Positions 1-8,087 of a stretch of 64,000 nt of DNA are shown in pieces. Under the pieces are notes generated by a model. It was not told where the DNA came from, made no database searches, and worked only from the letters and a program-made list of their open reading frames with translations. This DNA comes from Clostridium intestinale DSM 6191 (lineage in GTDB: Bacteria; Bacillota; Clostridia; Clostridiales; Clostridiaceae). Positions within the stretch are counted from its first letter, which is position 1. Every line of letters starts with the position of its first letter. The position numbers and the translations under genes are program-made. The stretch covers positions 337,627 to 401,626 of the forward strand of contig NZ_FQXU01000003.1 in NCBI RefSeq assembly GCF_900130055.1. Reading direction: 5' to 3'.

Positions 1-2365
1 ATGCATTACTCGCCCCATTTTTTAAGCTGTTAAACATATTAACTCCACTAGTATATAATCTTCCTGGAAGTTCTGAGAACCAATTTAATATTGAGTTCCA
101 TGTATTAATGAGCCAATCTTTAGTTTCAGTAATTTTAAGGACTATTCCATCCTTCATGTATTGAACCCCGTTTATAACTCCATCCTTTAAATTTGAGACT
201 ATATTTATTGCACTTGTTTTTATATCATTCCATACAGTTTCAAAAGTTAGTTTGATATTTGCAAGGATTTCAAAGAAGTTAGTTTTTAACTCGGTCCACT
301 TAGCTATAAAGAAGTCTTTTATTGAAGTCATTACATTTACACAAATATTTCTTATCTGCATCCAAATTAGTTGTATTTCTAATTGCAAAGCTATTATTAT
401 TGTTCTTATTGCGGATTTTATATTTATCCAGGCTAATTGAAGATTTAGCTTAATGTTTGACATTATACTTGTTATATCTAGTTTTAGCTTATCAAAGTTC
501 CCAGTAACTAAATCACATAATAGAAGTACTGGAGCTAGTACTATGTTTTTAATAGCCTCCCATACATATCCGAATGCACTTTTAAGACTATCCATGGCCA
601 TACCTAAAATTTTAAAGGTAGTTCCAAATCTATTAATTAAGAACTCAGAAATATTATTAATTATGTTTGTGAAAATGCTCTTTATACTATTTAATACACT
701 GGTTATGCTATTTTTCCATGAGTTTAATTTGTTTATCACATAGTTTACAACCTCATTCCAAAAGGCTTTAACATTATCTACCCATAAGGATATAGAATCA
801 GTTATGCTGCTGAAGATATCTATAAAGAATGTCTTTATTCCTTCCCAGGTAGGGAGCATATTTTTAAATGAGTTAAAAGCTTCAGGAATAGTAACTGTAA
901 AGAAATTGACTAGATAATTACCTACATCCCTGGCGACTTCCTTTATCTTTTCCCAGAGATTAATCCAAAACTCTCTAAATGCTTCGCAGTTATTCCACAA
1001 ATAAATAAAAGCACCTACTAATAATGTTGTAGCTGCTATTGCAATACCTATAGGTCCAGTTATAAAGGTGAACACACTGGCCAGAGCTGTCATAGCTGGA
1101 GTTGCTGCAACTGTGGCTCCTGTCATTATTCCTATAGCTCCACTTATAGTTGTTATTACTGGTATAATTACTCCAACTATTGTGGCTATTCCACTAATCA
1201 GACCTGCCACTGGTGATATGGCTGCAACTAAAGCTAAAATAACTAAAATTATTTTCTTTGTTCCATCATCAAGATTAGCAAAGTTTTTAGCTAAGTTAGC
1301 TACATATTGAGCAGCCTTTGCTATAATTGGAGCTAACATTACACCCATGCTTGAAGCAGCTTCTTTCATACTTTCAGATGCAACTCTCATGCTGTTAGCT
1401 GCTCCATCAGAAGTATTTGCAAAGTCCCCCTGAGCATTCTTAGTTTTCTCCATAACATAAGCATATCTAAGTTCAACTTTTTCAGCTTCAGTCATTTGTT
1501 GATATTTCTTAGTTATTCCTTGTGTTAGTGCAAATTGTTCTAAATTCGCCTGAGTCATTACTATACCAAGATTTTTAAGTGATTCAGTTTCACCAGTAAA
1601 TATACTTTTTAGAGCTGTTTGAGATTCATCTAAGCTTATATTTTTGAATGAACTTAAATCTCCGGCAAGTCCTACAAGCGACATTGACATATCTGCAGCT
1701 TTATCTGTACTAAAACCCATTGAAGTACCCATATCACCAAATAAAGCAGCCATATCAAGGGCAGAACCTCCAGCAATACCAAACCTGTCTAGGGTTGTTT
1801 TACTCCAGTCTTGGACTTGTTTTGCATTGTCTCTAAATGCAACTTCAACTTTATTAGTACTTTCAATAAAATCTGAACCCATATTAACAGATGCAGCCCC
1901 TAATCCAACTATAGCTAATGTTGCTGGAGCTGTTTTTCTTGATATATTACCTGCAGTTGAACTAACTTTCTTAGCTCCTTCAGATATTTTAGTTAAAGCA
2001 ACATTGCTTTTTTCAGCTTGCTTTGCTAAGTTCTTTAATTGTTCCTCAGTTTTAATAACTTCTCTCTGTAAAGATCTGTACTGTTCCTCTCCAATTTTAC
2101 CTTGGCTAAATTGGATCTGAGCTTGCTTTTCAGCTTCTTTTAAAGTGTCTAGTTTACCTTTAGTAGTTGTTATGCTTTCAGATAATAACTTTTGTTTTTG
2201 ATTTAATAATTCAGTATTTGTTGGATCAAGTTTTAGCTGTCTATTTACTTCTCTAAGTTCACTCTGTAAATCTCTACTAGTCTTATTTACATCTTTCAAG
2301 GCTTTTTCTAAAGGGGCTGTGTTACCACCTATTTCAACGGTTATTCCTTTAATGTTGTTGGCCAT
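1..2365 (-). CDS. Phage tail tape measure protein (partial, runs off window)
   Basis: The frame is open from the ATG at 2365 (AAGGAGGAAT just upstream) to the window edge, at least 788 residues. It sets tail length and is packed in the tail tube. The N-terminal 130 residues or so are charged coiled coil (ANNIKGITVEIGGN followed by repeated Lys/Glu heptads). The middle has Gly/Ala/Ile-rich hydrophobic segments (LVAAISPVAGLISGIATIVG and similar), and the visible C-terminal part repeats Trp-containing helices (VWNDIK, LWEKIK, AWINIK), all typical of phage tape measures. It follows the G/GT chaperone gene, the canonical order. The end and any hydrolase domain lie outside the window. Confidence 0.93.
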   Translation of the reverse strand, partial: MANNIKGITVEIGGNTAPLEKALKDVNKTSRDLQSELREVNRQLKLDPTNTELLNQKQKLLSESITTTKGKLDTLKEAEKQAQIQFSQGKIGEEQYRSLQREVIKTEEQLKNLAKQAEKSNVALTKISEGAKKVSSTAGNISRKTAPATLAIVGLGAASVNMGSDFIESTNKVEVAFRDNAKQVQDWSKTTLDRFGIAGGSALDMAALFGDMGTSMGFSTDKAADMSMSLVGLAGDLSSFKNISLDESQTALKSIFTGETESLKNLGIVMTQANLEQFALTQGITKKYQQMTEAEKVELRYAYVMEKTKNAQGDFANTSDGAANSMRVASESMKEAASSMGVMLAPIIAKAAQYVANLAKNFANLDDGTKKIILVILALVAAISPVAGLISGIATIVGVIIPVITTISGAIGIMTGATVAATPAMTALASVFTFITGPIGIAIAATTLLVGAFIYLWNNCEAFREFWINLWEKIKEVARDVGNYLVNFFTVTIPEAFNSFKNMLPTWEGIKTFFIDIFSSITDSISLWVDNVKAFWNEVVNYVINKLNSWKNSITSVLNSIKSIFTNIINNISEFLINRFGTTFKILGMAMDSLKSAFGYVWEAIKNIVLAPVLLLCDLVTGNFDKLKLDITSIMSNIKLNLQLAWINIKSAIRTIIIALQLEIQLIWMQIRNICVNVMTSIKDFFIAKWTELKTNFFEILANIKLTFETVWNDIKTSAINIVSNLKDGVINGVQYMKDGIVLKITETKDWLINTWNSILNWFSELPGRLYTSGVNMFNSLKNGASNA

Positions 2366-2366
2366 T

Positions 2367-2648
2367 CTATTCCTCCTTCCTCCATTTTTCTCTTAAGGAC
2401 TTTCTATCTGGCTGTGTTTGTTCTAAACGCCAACAATCGTCTAAATAATTTCTACCTTCTTCTGTTCTCATATGGTTGTATATTACTGCATCTCTTAATA
2501 GTAACCAGTACTCAAATACAGTTAAATCTTCAAGTCTATCAAAGTTATAGCCTGTATAATCACAAACTATTTTTTCTTCAATAGTGTTTATTTCATAGTG
2601 TCCCTTATCATCATCTTCTCCTGGATAATAAGGGATCTTTAGTTTGGG
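2367..2648 (-). CDS. Tail assembly chaperone GT extension (-1 frame)
   Basis: This frame has no good start of its own but is open from the slippery site to a TAG two bases before the tape-measure ATG. It encodes about 90 residues that begin KIPYYPGEDDDKGHYEI and end LREKWRKEE. It is the T part of a G-T fusion made by -1 ribosomal frameshifting at the end of the upstream G ORF. This arrangement directly upstream of the tape measure is conserved in lambda- and HK97-like siphoviruses. The fusion would run from 2938 to 2367 with a shift at 2642-2648. The frame and heptamer are read from sequence; use of the shift is inferred from family knowledge. Confidence 0.82.
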   Translation of the reverse strand, partial: PKLKIPYYPGEDDDKGHYEINTIEEKIVCDYTGYNFDRLEDLTVFEYWLLLRDAVIYNHMRTEEGRNYLDDCWRLEQTQPDRKSLREKWRKEE

Positions 2649-2938
2649 GTATTTTTAGTTTTTGCAAGCCACTCAAAGTATGCTGTTAAGATCTCATTTA
2701 GTTGGTCAAAGTCTATCTCGTCAATTATTTCATCAGTTACTTTATATCCATTTTTATTTTTACTTAATATCATCTTTACAGCTTCTGCTAAATCGTCCAT
2801 TGCATCTTCATTTCTAGTTTTAGATAAAGCAGTAATCTTTTTTATTACTCCAAGTTTTGGCGGTTCTACTTTTAAAGATAAGCCATTTTCAAACTTAACT
2901 TCAAAGTATCTTTTACTTACTAAGCTTATATCAAACAT
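2639..2938 (-). CDS. Phage tail assembly chaperone (gpG-like)
   Basis: A 99-residue protein in the position of lambda gpG, between the tail tube and tape measure genes. It starts MFDISLVSKRYFEVKF and is helical towards the C-terminus (LNEILTAYFEWLAKTKNTPN). Such chaperones bind the tape measure and recruit tube subunits during tail assembly. The last two sense codons, CCA AAC, form part of a CCCAAAC slippery heptamer and are followed at once by the TAA stop, so a fraction of ribosomes should continue into the GT extension. An AAGGAGA ribosome site precedes the ATG. Confidence 0.82.
   Translation of the reverse strand: MFDISLVSKRYFEVKFENGLSLKVEPPKLGVIKKITALSKTRNEDAMDDLAEAVKMILSKNKNGYKVTDEIIDEIDFDQLNEILTAYFEWLAKTKNTPN
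2642..2648 (-). promoter_or_regulatory. Programmed -1 frameshift slippery heptamer
   Basis: On the minus strand the sequence reads ACC CCA AAC TAA. C-CCA-AAC fits the X-XXY-YYZ rule exactly, and re-pairing as CCC AAA puts the ribosome in the GT frame one codon before the stop. The position at the very end of the G ORF and the open downstream frame both support a functional site. Confidence 0.82.
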
Positions 2939-2979
2939 GTAGTTCTCCTTTCACAAAAGGCGGCTGTTTACCGCCTGTA

Positions 2980-3534
2980 TTATCCTTGTTGTGTTGTTGG
3001 AATCTCTTCTTCATATATTATCAATGTCCCTTCGTTATCTAGTGGAAGGGCTTTATATTCAGCATCTATAACAGTTTCTTTATCCTTTTGGAATGCTAAA
3101 CTAAATCCTGCTTGATTGGTACCAACTATAGTTAATCTAATGTTTCCATCAACCTTATCTTCATGTACAAATCTAAGAAGATGTTTCTTTCCATCTTGCT
3201 TACCTATACCTCCGATTTTTACAGTCCTTTTACCACTTTCTTCAGTTACTGTAGCTGTAGAAGATAGTTTTTTAAGGGTTTTTCCGTTCCAAGTCATTAT
3301 TCCGCTTTTAAGAGTAACCTCTTCTTTTGTTAAAATACTCTTTTTGAATATTGCTAAATCATCCTCTGTGTCATAAAAAGTTGGCTTATATTCAAGTGTA
3401 GCTCCACCTTGAATTAACCCTAATAAATTTCCATCAGCCTCTATAGTCGAATCTTCTGGTATTGTTCCAGTAAATTCAGTTGTATAAAGTTTTCCTGAAC
3501 CTAAAACAATCTTTTCTCCTGCGGTTCCTGCCAT
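2980..3534 (-). CDS. Phage major tail (tube) protein
   Basis: A 184-residue protein beginning MAGTAGEKIVLGSGKLY, rich in beta-strand sequence and lacking membrane segments. The length, the N-terminal 'LGSGKLY' style and the place between tail terminator and G/GT genes match major tail tube proteins of Firmicutes siphoviruses. The ATG is preceded by GGAGGTAATAGC. It would polymerise into the tube inside which the tape measure sits. Assigned by position and general character rather than by a signature motif. Confidence 0.78.
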   Translation of the reverse strand: MAGTAGEKIVLGSGKLYTTEFTGTIPEDSTIEADGNLLGLIQGGATLEYKPTFYDTEDDLAIFKKSILTKEEVTLKSGIMTWNGKTLKKLSSTATVTEESGKRTVKIGGIGKQDGKKHLLRFVHEDKVDGNIRLTIVGTNQAGFSLAFQKDKETVIDAEYKALPLDNEGTLIIYEEEIPTTQQG

Positions 3535-3545
3535 GCTATTACCTC

Positions 3546-3860
3546 CTATAATTTTTCTAATAAATTAAAATCGTACGTGGTTTGAAAGAATCTCTCACTA
3601 TCAATCCACGCACGATCTTTTTTATACTCTATTGATTTTTCATTTAACAAGTTTTCTATCTTTTGTTCTACTTCTTTGTCTATCTTATCTGAATAAAGCT
3701 CTATAATAATATCTCTATCTTTTATAAGATTTTTAGTATCTGCACCCCTTACATCTTCACTTTCTAAAATGATTATATAAGGTAATGGTGGTGGCTTTTT
3801 AAATGATACTTCTGTAGCCTTCATTCCTGTAGTTTCTAACCAGGTTTTAATGTCCAGCAT
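3546..3860 (-). CDS. Phage tail terminator / minor capsid-tail protein
   Basis: The reading frame is open from 3917, but the ATG at 3860 (MLDIKTWLETTG) is preferred because AAAGGAGG lies about nine bases upstream. That gives 104 residues and a 14-base overlap with the preceding HK97 gp10-like gene. The order gp10-like, this gene, tail tube matches the tail-terminator slot (lambda gpU/HK97 gp11 type), a protein that caps the tail tube and joins it to the head. Sequence is mixed alpha/beta; the name rests mainly on position. Confidence 0.66.
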   Translation of the reverse strand: MLDIKTWLETTGMKATEVSFKKPPPLPYIIILESEDVRGADTKNLIKDRDIIIELYSDKIDKEVEQKIENLLNEKSIEYKKDRAWIDSERFFQTTYDFNLLEKL

Positions 3861-4242
3861 CTTTAATAGCCTCCTTTGATAGTTCCTCCATACGCCTTTT
3901 TGCAAGTTCTTCACCATATATTATGTGAGGATATGCTTCTGTCCTTCCACCTTGATGGAGAGCATGGCCATTCTCAAGTAAATGTGTGAGCCTATGTTGT
4001 CCATTTCCAACATACCAGGTATTAACCTTTTTATATCCATCCTCATAAGACTTTTTAACTCTAAATGCTTTTACATATTTTCCTGTTGGCTGCTTAAATG
4101 TAATATGCTTTTTTATTTCTTGATTAGTTTCTTTTGCTACAACATCTACTGCCTTTTTCACATTATCAGTAATATCTTGTGTGTAGTTACTCATGTATTC
4201 AGCTATTAAATCTGCTAATGAATCAACTTCTATATTTTCCAT
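3847..4242 (-). CDS. HK97 gp10-like phage protein
   Basis: 131 residues. The block around GKYVKAFRVKKSYEDGYKKVNTWYVGNGQHRLTHLLENGH matches the HK97 gp10 family (virion morphogenesis, head-tail junction) with its typical 'YR(L)THLLE.GHA...GG' motif. It ends KEAIKDAGH, where the stop overlaps the start of the next gene. It lies four bases downstream of the head-closure gene, consistent with translation within one late operon. Confidence 0.82.
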   Translation of the reverse strand: MENIEVDSLADLIAEYMSNYTQDITDNVKKAVDVVAKETNQEIKKHITFKQPTGKYVKAFRVKKSYEDGYKKVNTWYVGNGQHRLTHLLENGHALHQGGRTEAYPHIIYGEELAKRRMEELSKEAIKDAGH

Positions 4243-4246
4243 AACA

Positions 4247-4582
4247 TCACCTACTCATTTCTAATTGTCTTAGGGTAAGATCTATAGATGGTGGATTAGT
4301 ATCATTGATTACCTGGATCATTTCTATATTGTATTTTCCTTTATCCTTTATTTCTACGGTATCATGATTATCTATTCCAGGTACTTTAGGAATTCTAATA
4401 ACTGCATTGATTTTCACCTGTGCAGCTGCAGCAGCATAAGCTCTTTTAAAGCCTAGTACTCTATCAGAAAAACAAAGATTCTTGTATTTGTAGGTTTTTA
4501 TTTCCTCGTCATCTTCGGTGTAAATGTCGCATATACCATCACTAAAACTTACAAATTCAATATTATCTAGTTTTATCTTCAT
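4247..4582 (-). CDS. Phage head closure / stopper protein
   Basis: 111 residues, beta-rich, beginning MKIKLDNIEFVSFSDGICDIY. Its start overlaps the stop of the connector gene by four bases (ATGA at 4579-4582), so the two are translationally coupled. The slot between a gp6-like connector and a gp10-like protein is that of head-closure proteins (SPP1 gp16 / HK97 gp7 type), which seal the portal and receive the tail. No diagnostic motif; call by synteny and size. Confidence 0.68.
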   Translation of the reverse strand: MKIKLDNIEFVSFSDGICDIYTEDDEEIKTYKYKNLCFSDRVLGFKRAYAAAAAQVKINAVIRIPKVPGIDNHDTVEIKDKGKYNIEMIQVINDTNPPSIDLTLRQLEMSR

Positions 4583-4881
4583 GATGAAGTTTCCTCTTTT
4601 TCATCCATTGCTTGTATTTGGCCATCAAAATGAAGGCTCATGATCTCGCTTAAAAAGTTTTTCTCAAACATTTCTAAGGCTTGGCTATTTGCATAGCGAC
4701 AATAATCAAGTAATAGTGATTTAGGAAGATCTTCTTTAGTAAAATCTAATGGCACACCTGCAATTTCTTGTAGACGTGCCATTCCTCTTTTAATATATCC
4801 AGTTATGTTTTTATCTGTTTTTTCATCTTGCCAAGATATGTGTAAATAGTTTTTTACATCAACTAATAATTCTTCTGGCAT
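4579..4881 (-). CDS. Phage head-tail connector protein (gp6-like)
   Basis: 100 residues. The pattern VKNYLHISWQDEKTDKNITGYIKRGMARLQEIAGVPLDF is typical of the gp6/YqbG-type connector family (LKxyLrid...d..l..yi..A...ie..tg). The C-terminal half is helical (LPKSLLLDYCRYANSQALEMF). These proteins form a ring below the portal. The gene follows the major capsid gene by 14 bases and overlaps the closure gene. Confidence 0.83.
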   Translation of the reverse strand: MPEELLVDVKNYLHISWQDEKTDKNITGYIKRGMARLQEIAGVPLDFTKEDLPKSLLLDYCRYANSQALEMFEKNFLSEIMSLHFDGQIQAMDEKEETSS

Positions 4882-4895
4882 CTATATCACCTCAA

Positions 4896-6092
4896 TTAAG
4901 CCTCTTCTTTTGTCATAACAACACCTTCAACAGTAACCTTTTGTACAAGTGGCTCTAAGTTACTTATATCAGCATAAATAAATGCGTTGTTATCAAGTGG
5001 CTCACCATGGCCATAAAGTTTAACTAGATACACTCTTTCATCTTCAAGGAACTTATATTCATCGGAGTATTCTATTTTACCACTTTTAGCTGTTCCTATT
5101 CCCATAAAGTATCTTCTTCCAAGTCCTATGATAGCTCTATCCTCGGGTACTTGAATGGATTGAATTACTCTTGTTGGGAATGGAAATACATTGCTTGCGT
5201 ATGAGCCGTCTGTTCTTATTACTGTTGAAGCAGGCATTACCTTTTTTAGATAATCGACTGGATTTACAAGCATTAATACTTCACTTACTACTCTAGACTT
5301 ATCTTTTGGAGTCTTGGCCAAACTAGAAATTAAATCACCATAGGTAACAGGATCTAAACGTGTGACAGGTACAGTTTGCTTTTCAGGATATTCGCCTCCA
5401 GTTACTGTTACATCATCACCAACTTGTCTATTCATACCTATAGGCATATTCTTACCAGAGCCCTTTATAATTCCTTCTTCTAATCCATTTTGTACTGATT
5501 CTCCAAGTATTGCTCTTACATATCTATCTAACCATGCAGGTCCTAAATCAAGCATTGATTTTGCTACAGGTAAGAAAGCTGAAAGTTTGTTAAGTCCCAT
5601 GTTTAACTTTTTAAATCCGCTAGTTAGTTACTTTACTATTTCACTAGTTAAAGTTCCCCAACTTGCAATTTGATCTCCATCTGAATTTACTAAGAACTCT
5701 ATTAAACCACTTGTATTTTGAAAGTTAATAGCATCTAATAATGGATGATTTGTTGTTAAATCTTCAAATACAGAATCTATAATTGTTTTAGGCATTGTTA
5801 TTTCTATTTCTGTAAGGGCTTGTTTAGGGTTTGATGAACTCATTGCTTCAATTACTTTTTGGAAGTATTTATTTTCTTCAGAAGTTAATTGTCTTACACC
5901 TCTTCCTACTAAAACATTTGTATCAGCTGCTTGAACTAACCCTTTAGCCTCTTCCATAACTACTTCTTGAACATATTCAGTGAACTCAGTAAATGTTTGA
6001 GCAAAGGCCTCTTCATTACCTTCTTTCATAGCTTGGTTAAGCCTATTCATTATATCTACTTTCTTTTGTTTTAATAAATCTAAACTTTTCAT
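4896..6092 (-). pseudogene. HK97-family major capsid protein, interrupted by an in-frame TAA
   Basis: Two ORFs (5628-6092 and 4896-5600) lie in the same frame, separated only by the TAA at 5628-5630 and nine sense codons (LTSGFKKLN). Read through, they give one 398-residue HK97-fold capsid protein. The first 70 or so residues are the helical delta domain (MKSLDLLKQKKVDIMNRLNQ), normally cleaved by the prohead protease, and the rest includes GLGRRYFMGIGTAKSG and a beta-rich C-terminus. The wild-type codon may have been GAA. The first fragment has a good ribosome site (AAGGAGAG). The second starts at an ATG without one. Unless the stop is suppressed or a sequencing error, no intact capsid is made. 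Confidence 0.88.
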
Positions 6093-6096
6093 ACTT

Positions 6097-6888
6097 TTAT
6101 CTCTCCTTATTAGCGAATAATGCCGCCATTAATTTTATAGTTTTGTTTTCTTGTGGTTCTTTAGGTGTAGGATCTTTATGGGGTTCATGAATCTTTTGAG
6201 TAAAGTCTTTAGCCTGAGCTGATAAAGCTTTGTTATAGCTAATTTGCTGCTCTAATGTTGTATTCATCTTTTGAAGAAGTTGATTAGCTTCAGTTAGATC
6301 CACTTCTTTACTAAGTAGTTCATCTGCAAAACCATATTCAAGACATTGTTCTGCAGTTAACCAGGTTTCAGTATCAAGTAATTCTATAAGCTTTTCTTCA
6401 GTTATTTTACCTTTTGACTTTTCTAAATAAGCTTGCCTATTACCAGTCATAATGACATCTAAATCATCAGCTGCTTTTCTTAATTGTTTAGCATTTCCTG
6501 CAGCTATGTTCCAGGCATTATGTATCATCATCATAGTGTTTTTAGGCATTATAACTTTATCTCCAGCCATAGCAATTACAGAAGCTACAGAGCAGGCAAA
6601 ACCATCTATATAGATTACTTTTTCCGCTGGATGCCTCTTAAGTTGACTATAAATTGCAGTTCCTTCAAAGACAGAGCCTCCATTGGAATTAATGAATATA
6701 TTTATTTGCTTAACATCTGGATATTTATTTAGCTCATTTCTAAAATGATTAGCTGAGGTTTCACTTTCTTTTTGCTGCCATTCATACCAATCGAAATAAT
6801 CTCCTTGTACATCACCATAGATATACATATCTAAATTACCAGGATCATTTACTGATTGTTTTAAGTCCCATATTCTTTTACTTTTCAT
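6097..6888 (-). CDS. Head maturation protease, ClpP-like
   Basis: 263 residues. The ClpP/crotonase fold is visible: INIFINSNGGSVFEG (about 61-76, substrate-binding Gly loop), YIDGFACSVASVIAMAGD with likely nucleophile Ser100, and MMMIHNAW with likely His123. An acidic helical tail from about residue 200 may act as scaffold. The enzyme would cut the delta domain off the capsid protein during prohead maturation. Its ATG overlaps the portal stop by four bases (6885-6888), and the capsid gene starts four bases after its stop. Confidence 0.92.
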   Translation of the reverse strand: MKSKRIWDLKQSVNDPGNLDMYIYGDVQGDYFDWYEWQQKESETSANHFRNELNKYPDVKQINIFINSNGGSVFEGTAIYSQLKRHPAEKVIYIDGFACSVASVIAMAGDKVIMPKNTMMMIHNAWNIAAGNAKQLRKAADDLDVIMTGNRQAYLEKSKGKITEEKLIELLDTETWLTAEQCLEYGFADELLSKEVDLTEANQLLQKMNTTLEQQISYNKALSAQAKDFTQKIHEPHKDPTPKEPQENKTIKLMAALFANKER

Positions 6889-8036
6889 AGGTTCTCACCT
6901 CCCTTCAAGTTTTCTATATCTTCATAGTTTTTGGTCATCCAATGTTTTTTGCTCCATGGTGTATTCAATGGTATATCACCTGCCTTTATTCTTAATTCAT
7001 CTATGCTATAACCTCCACTAGCTATTAGCTTGTCAAAGGCAGTTGAGATAGAGAATAAATCAATATGCTTAATACAAGTAGTATCAACGCTTAGATAAGA
7101 GCCTGATATAAAGGCTGACTTACCATATCTCTTTCTAGTAATTTCTTCTTCAATAATGTCTGCTAAAGGATCTATGCAAAAGGTTAAATAGTTATCTGTA
7201 ATTTTATCAACGTCTGCAATGTCACCTCTTAATAGCGCAGGAGGTATTTTTACTGCTTGAGCTACTCTTTCAAATACTTCTTTTGTAAGATTTTGAATAT
7301 CTACAATTTCACTAGTTGATTTCTTGTTACCCTCTCCATTTTGCTCGTTATATTCAACACCTTTTGGTAAATGTAGCACTGAGTTTTCTGCTTCAAAGTA
7401 GCTTTTAAATCTATTATTAAATAGATCATCAATCTTTTTTTGATAATCACCATCTCCTGAAGGAGCTTTATCAACTTTAGCAATTCCCTTTCTACCTCCA
7501 GAGCGTTTATATTTTGCTATGGCCATGTTAAGTAGATTATTATAACCTTTGATTAACCTGGAGAGTAACTTTCTAATATCATCACTACCTAGCTTAAAAT
7601 AAAGAACCTCACTCATGGTAAAGGTACGATTAAAGGTCATGGTACCTCTTGAGACATTAGTAAAAGTATTCTCATATAAAGCGTACTCATTTTGACTAAA
7701 ATCATCTGCAATTATAAGTTGACCATTAACTTCTATTACCAGGACCTCATTATAATAAAGCAGTTTAGACACTAACTCTTGAAGGAATTGACTTGAGTTT
7801 TGATTTTTATTAGGTTCAATATTCCATAGATAATATTCATCTTCTCTTAAGGGTTTATTTTTCATGAAGGTTTTAAACTCACATTTGCTTATGGATCCAG
7901 CAATCATATTAATAGCTGAGACTATAGCAAAGTATTCAACTTCAAGTTGTACTTGCTGACTTTCTATTGATTTTTCATTTAGAGATACTCTTGATTTGTT
8001 CCCAAATATCTCTTTTATCCAATCTATGAATCCCAA
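6885..8036 (-). CDS. HK97-type phage portal protein
   Basis: 383 residues, near the usual length of this portal family. Seen motifs are the N-terminal segment FAIVSAINMIAGSISKCEFKTF (about 36-57), the AKYKRSGGRKGIAKVDKAP block, and VFERVAQAVKIPPALLRGD (about 260-280), which is characteristic of HK97 portals. It forms the dodecameric ring at the capsid vertex through which DNA is packaged. It sits between the large terminase (51-base gap) and the protease. Confidence 0.93.
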   Translation of the reverse strand: MGFIDWIKEIFGNKSRVSLNEKSIESQQVQLEVEYFAIVSAINMIAGSISKCEFKTFMKNKPLREDEYYLWNIEPNKNQNSSQFLQELVSKLLYYNEVLVIEVNGQLIIADDFSQNEYALYENTFTNVSRGTMTFNRTFTMSEVLYFKLGSDDIRKLLSRLIKGYNNLLNMAIAKYKRSGGRKGIAKVDKAPSGDGDYQKKIDDLFNNRFKSYFEAENSVLHLPKGVEYNEQNGEGNKKSTSEIVDIQNLTKEVFERVAQAVKIPPALLRGDIADVDKITDNYLTFCIDPLADIIEEEITRKRYGKSAFISGSYLSVDTTCIKHIDLFSISTAFDKLIASGGYSIDELRIKAGDIPLNTPWSKKHWMTKNYEDIENLKGGENL

Positions 8037-8087
8037 TTTCTCACCCCTTTCAGGGCATAATAAAAAGCCCTATCTCTAAGGCTCACA

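Noticed and set aside
252-2120. Several plus-strand ORFs over the left end (252-440, 453-743, 1068-1310, 1644-2120)
   Set aside because: They are antisense to the continuous tape-measure frame, lack ribosome sites and read as reversed coding.
5601-5627. Intron or intein as cause of the capsid split
   Set aside because: Only nine in-frame codons lie between stop and ATG, and the reading frame is unchanged; far too short for either.
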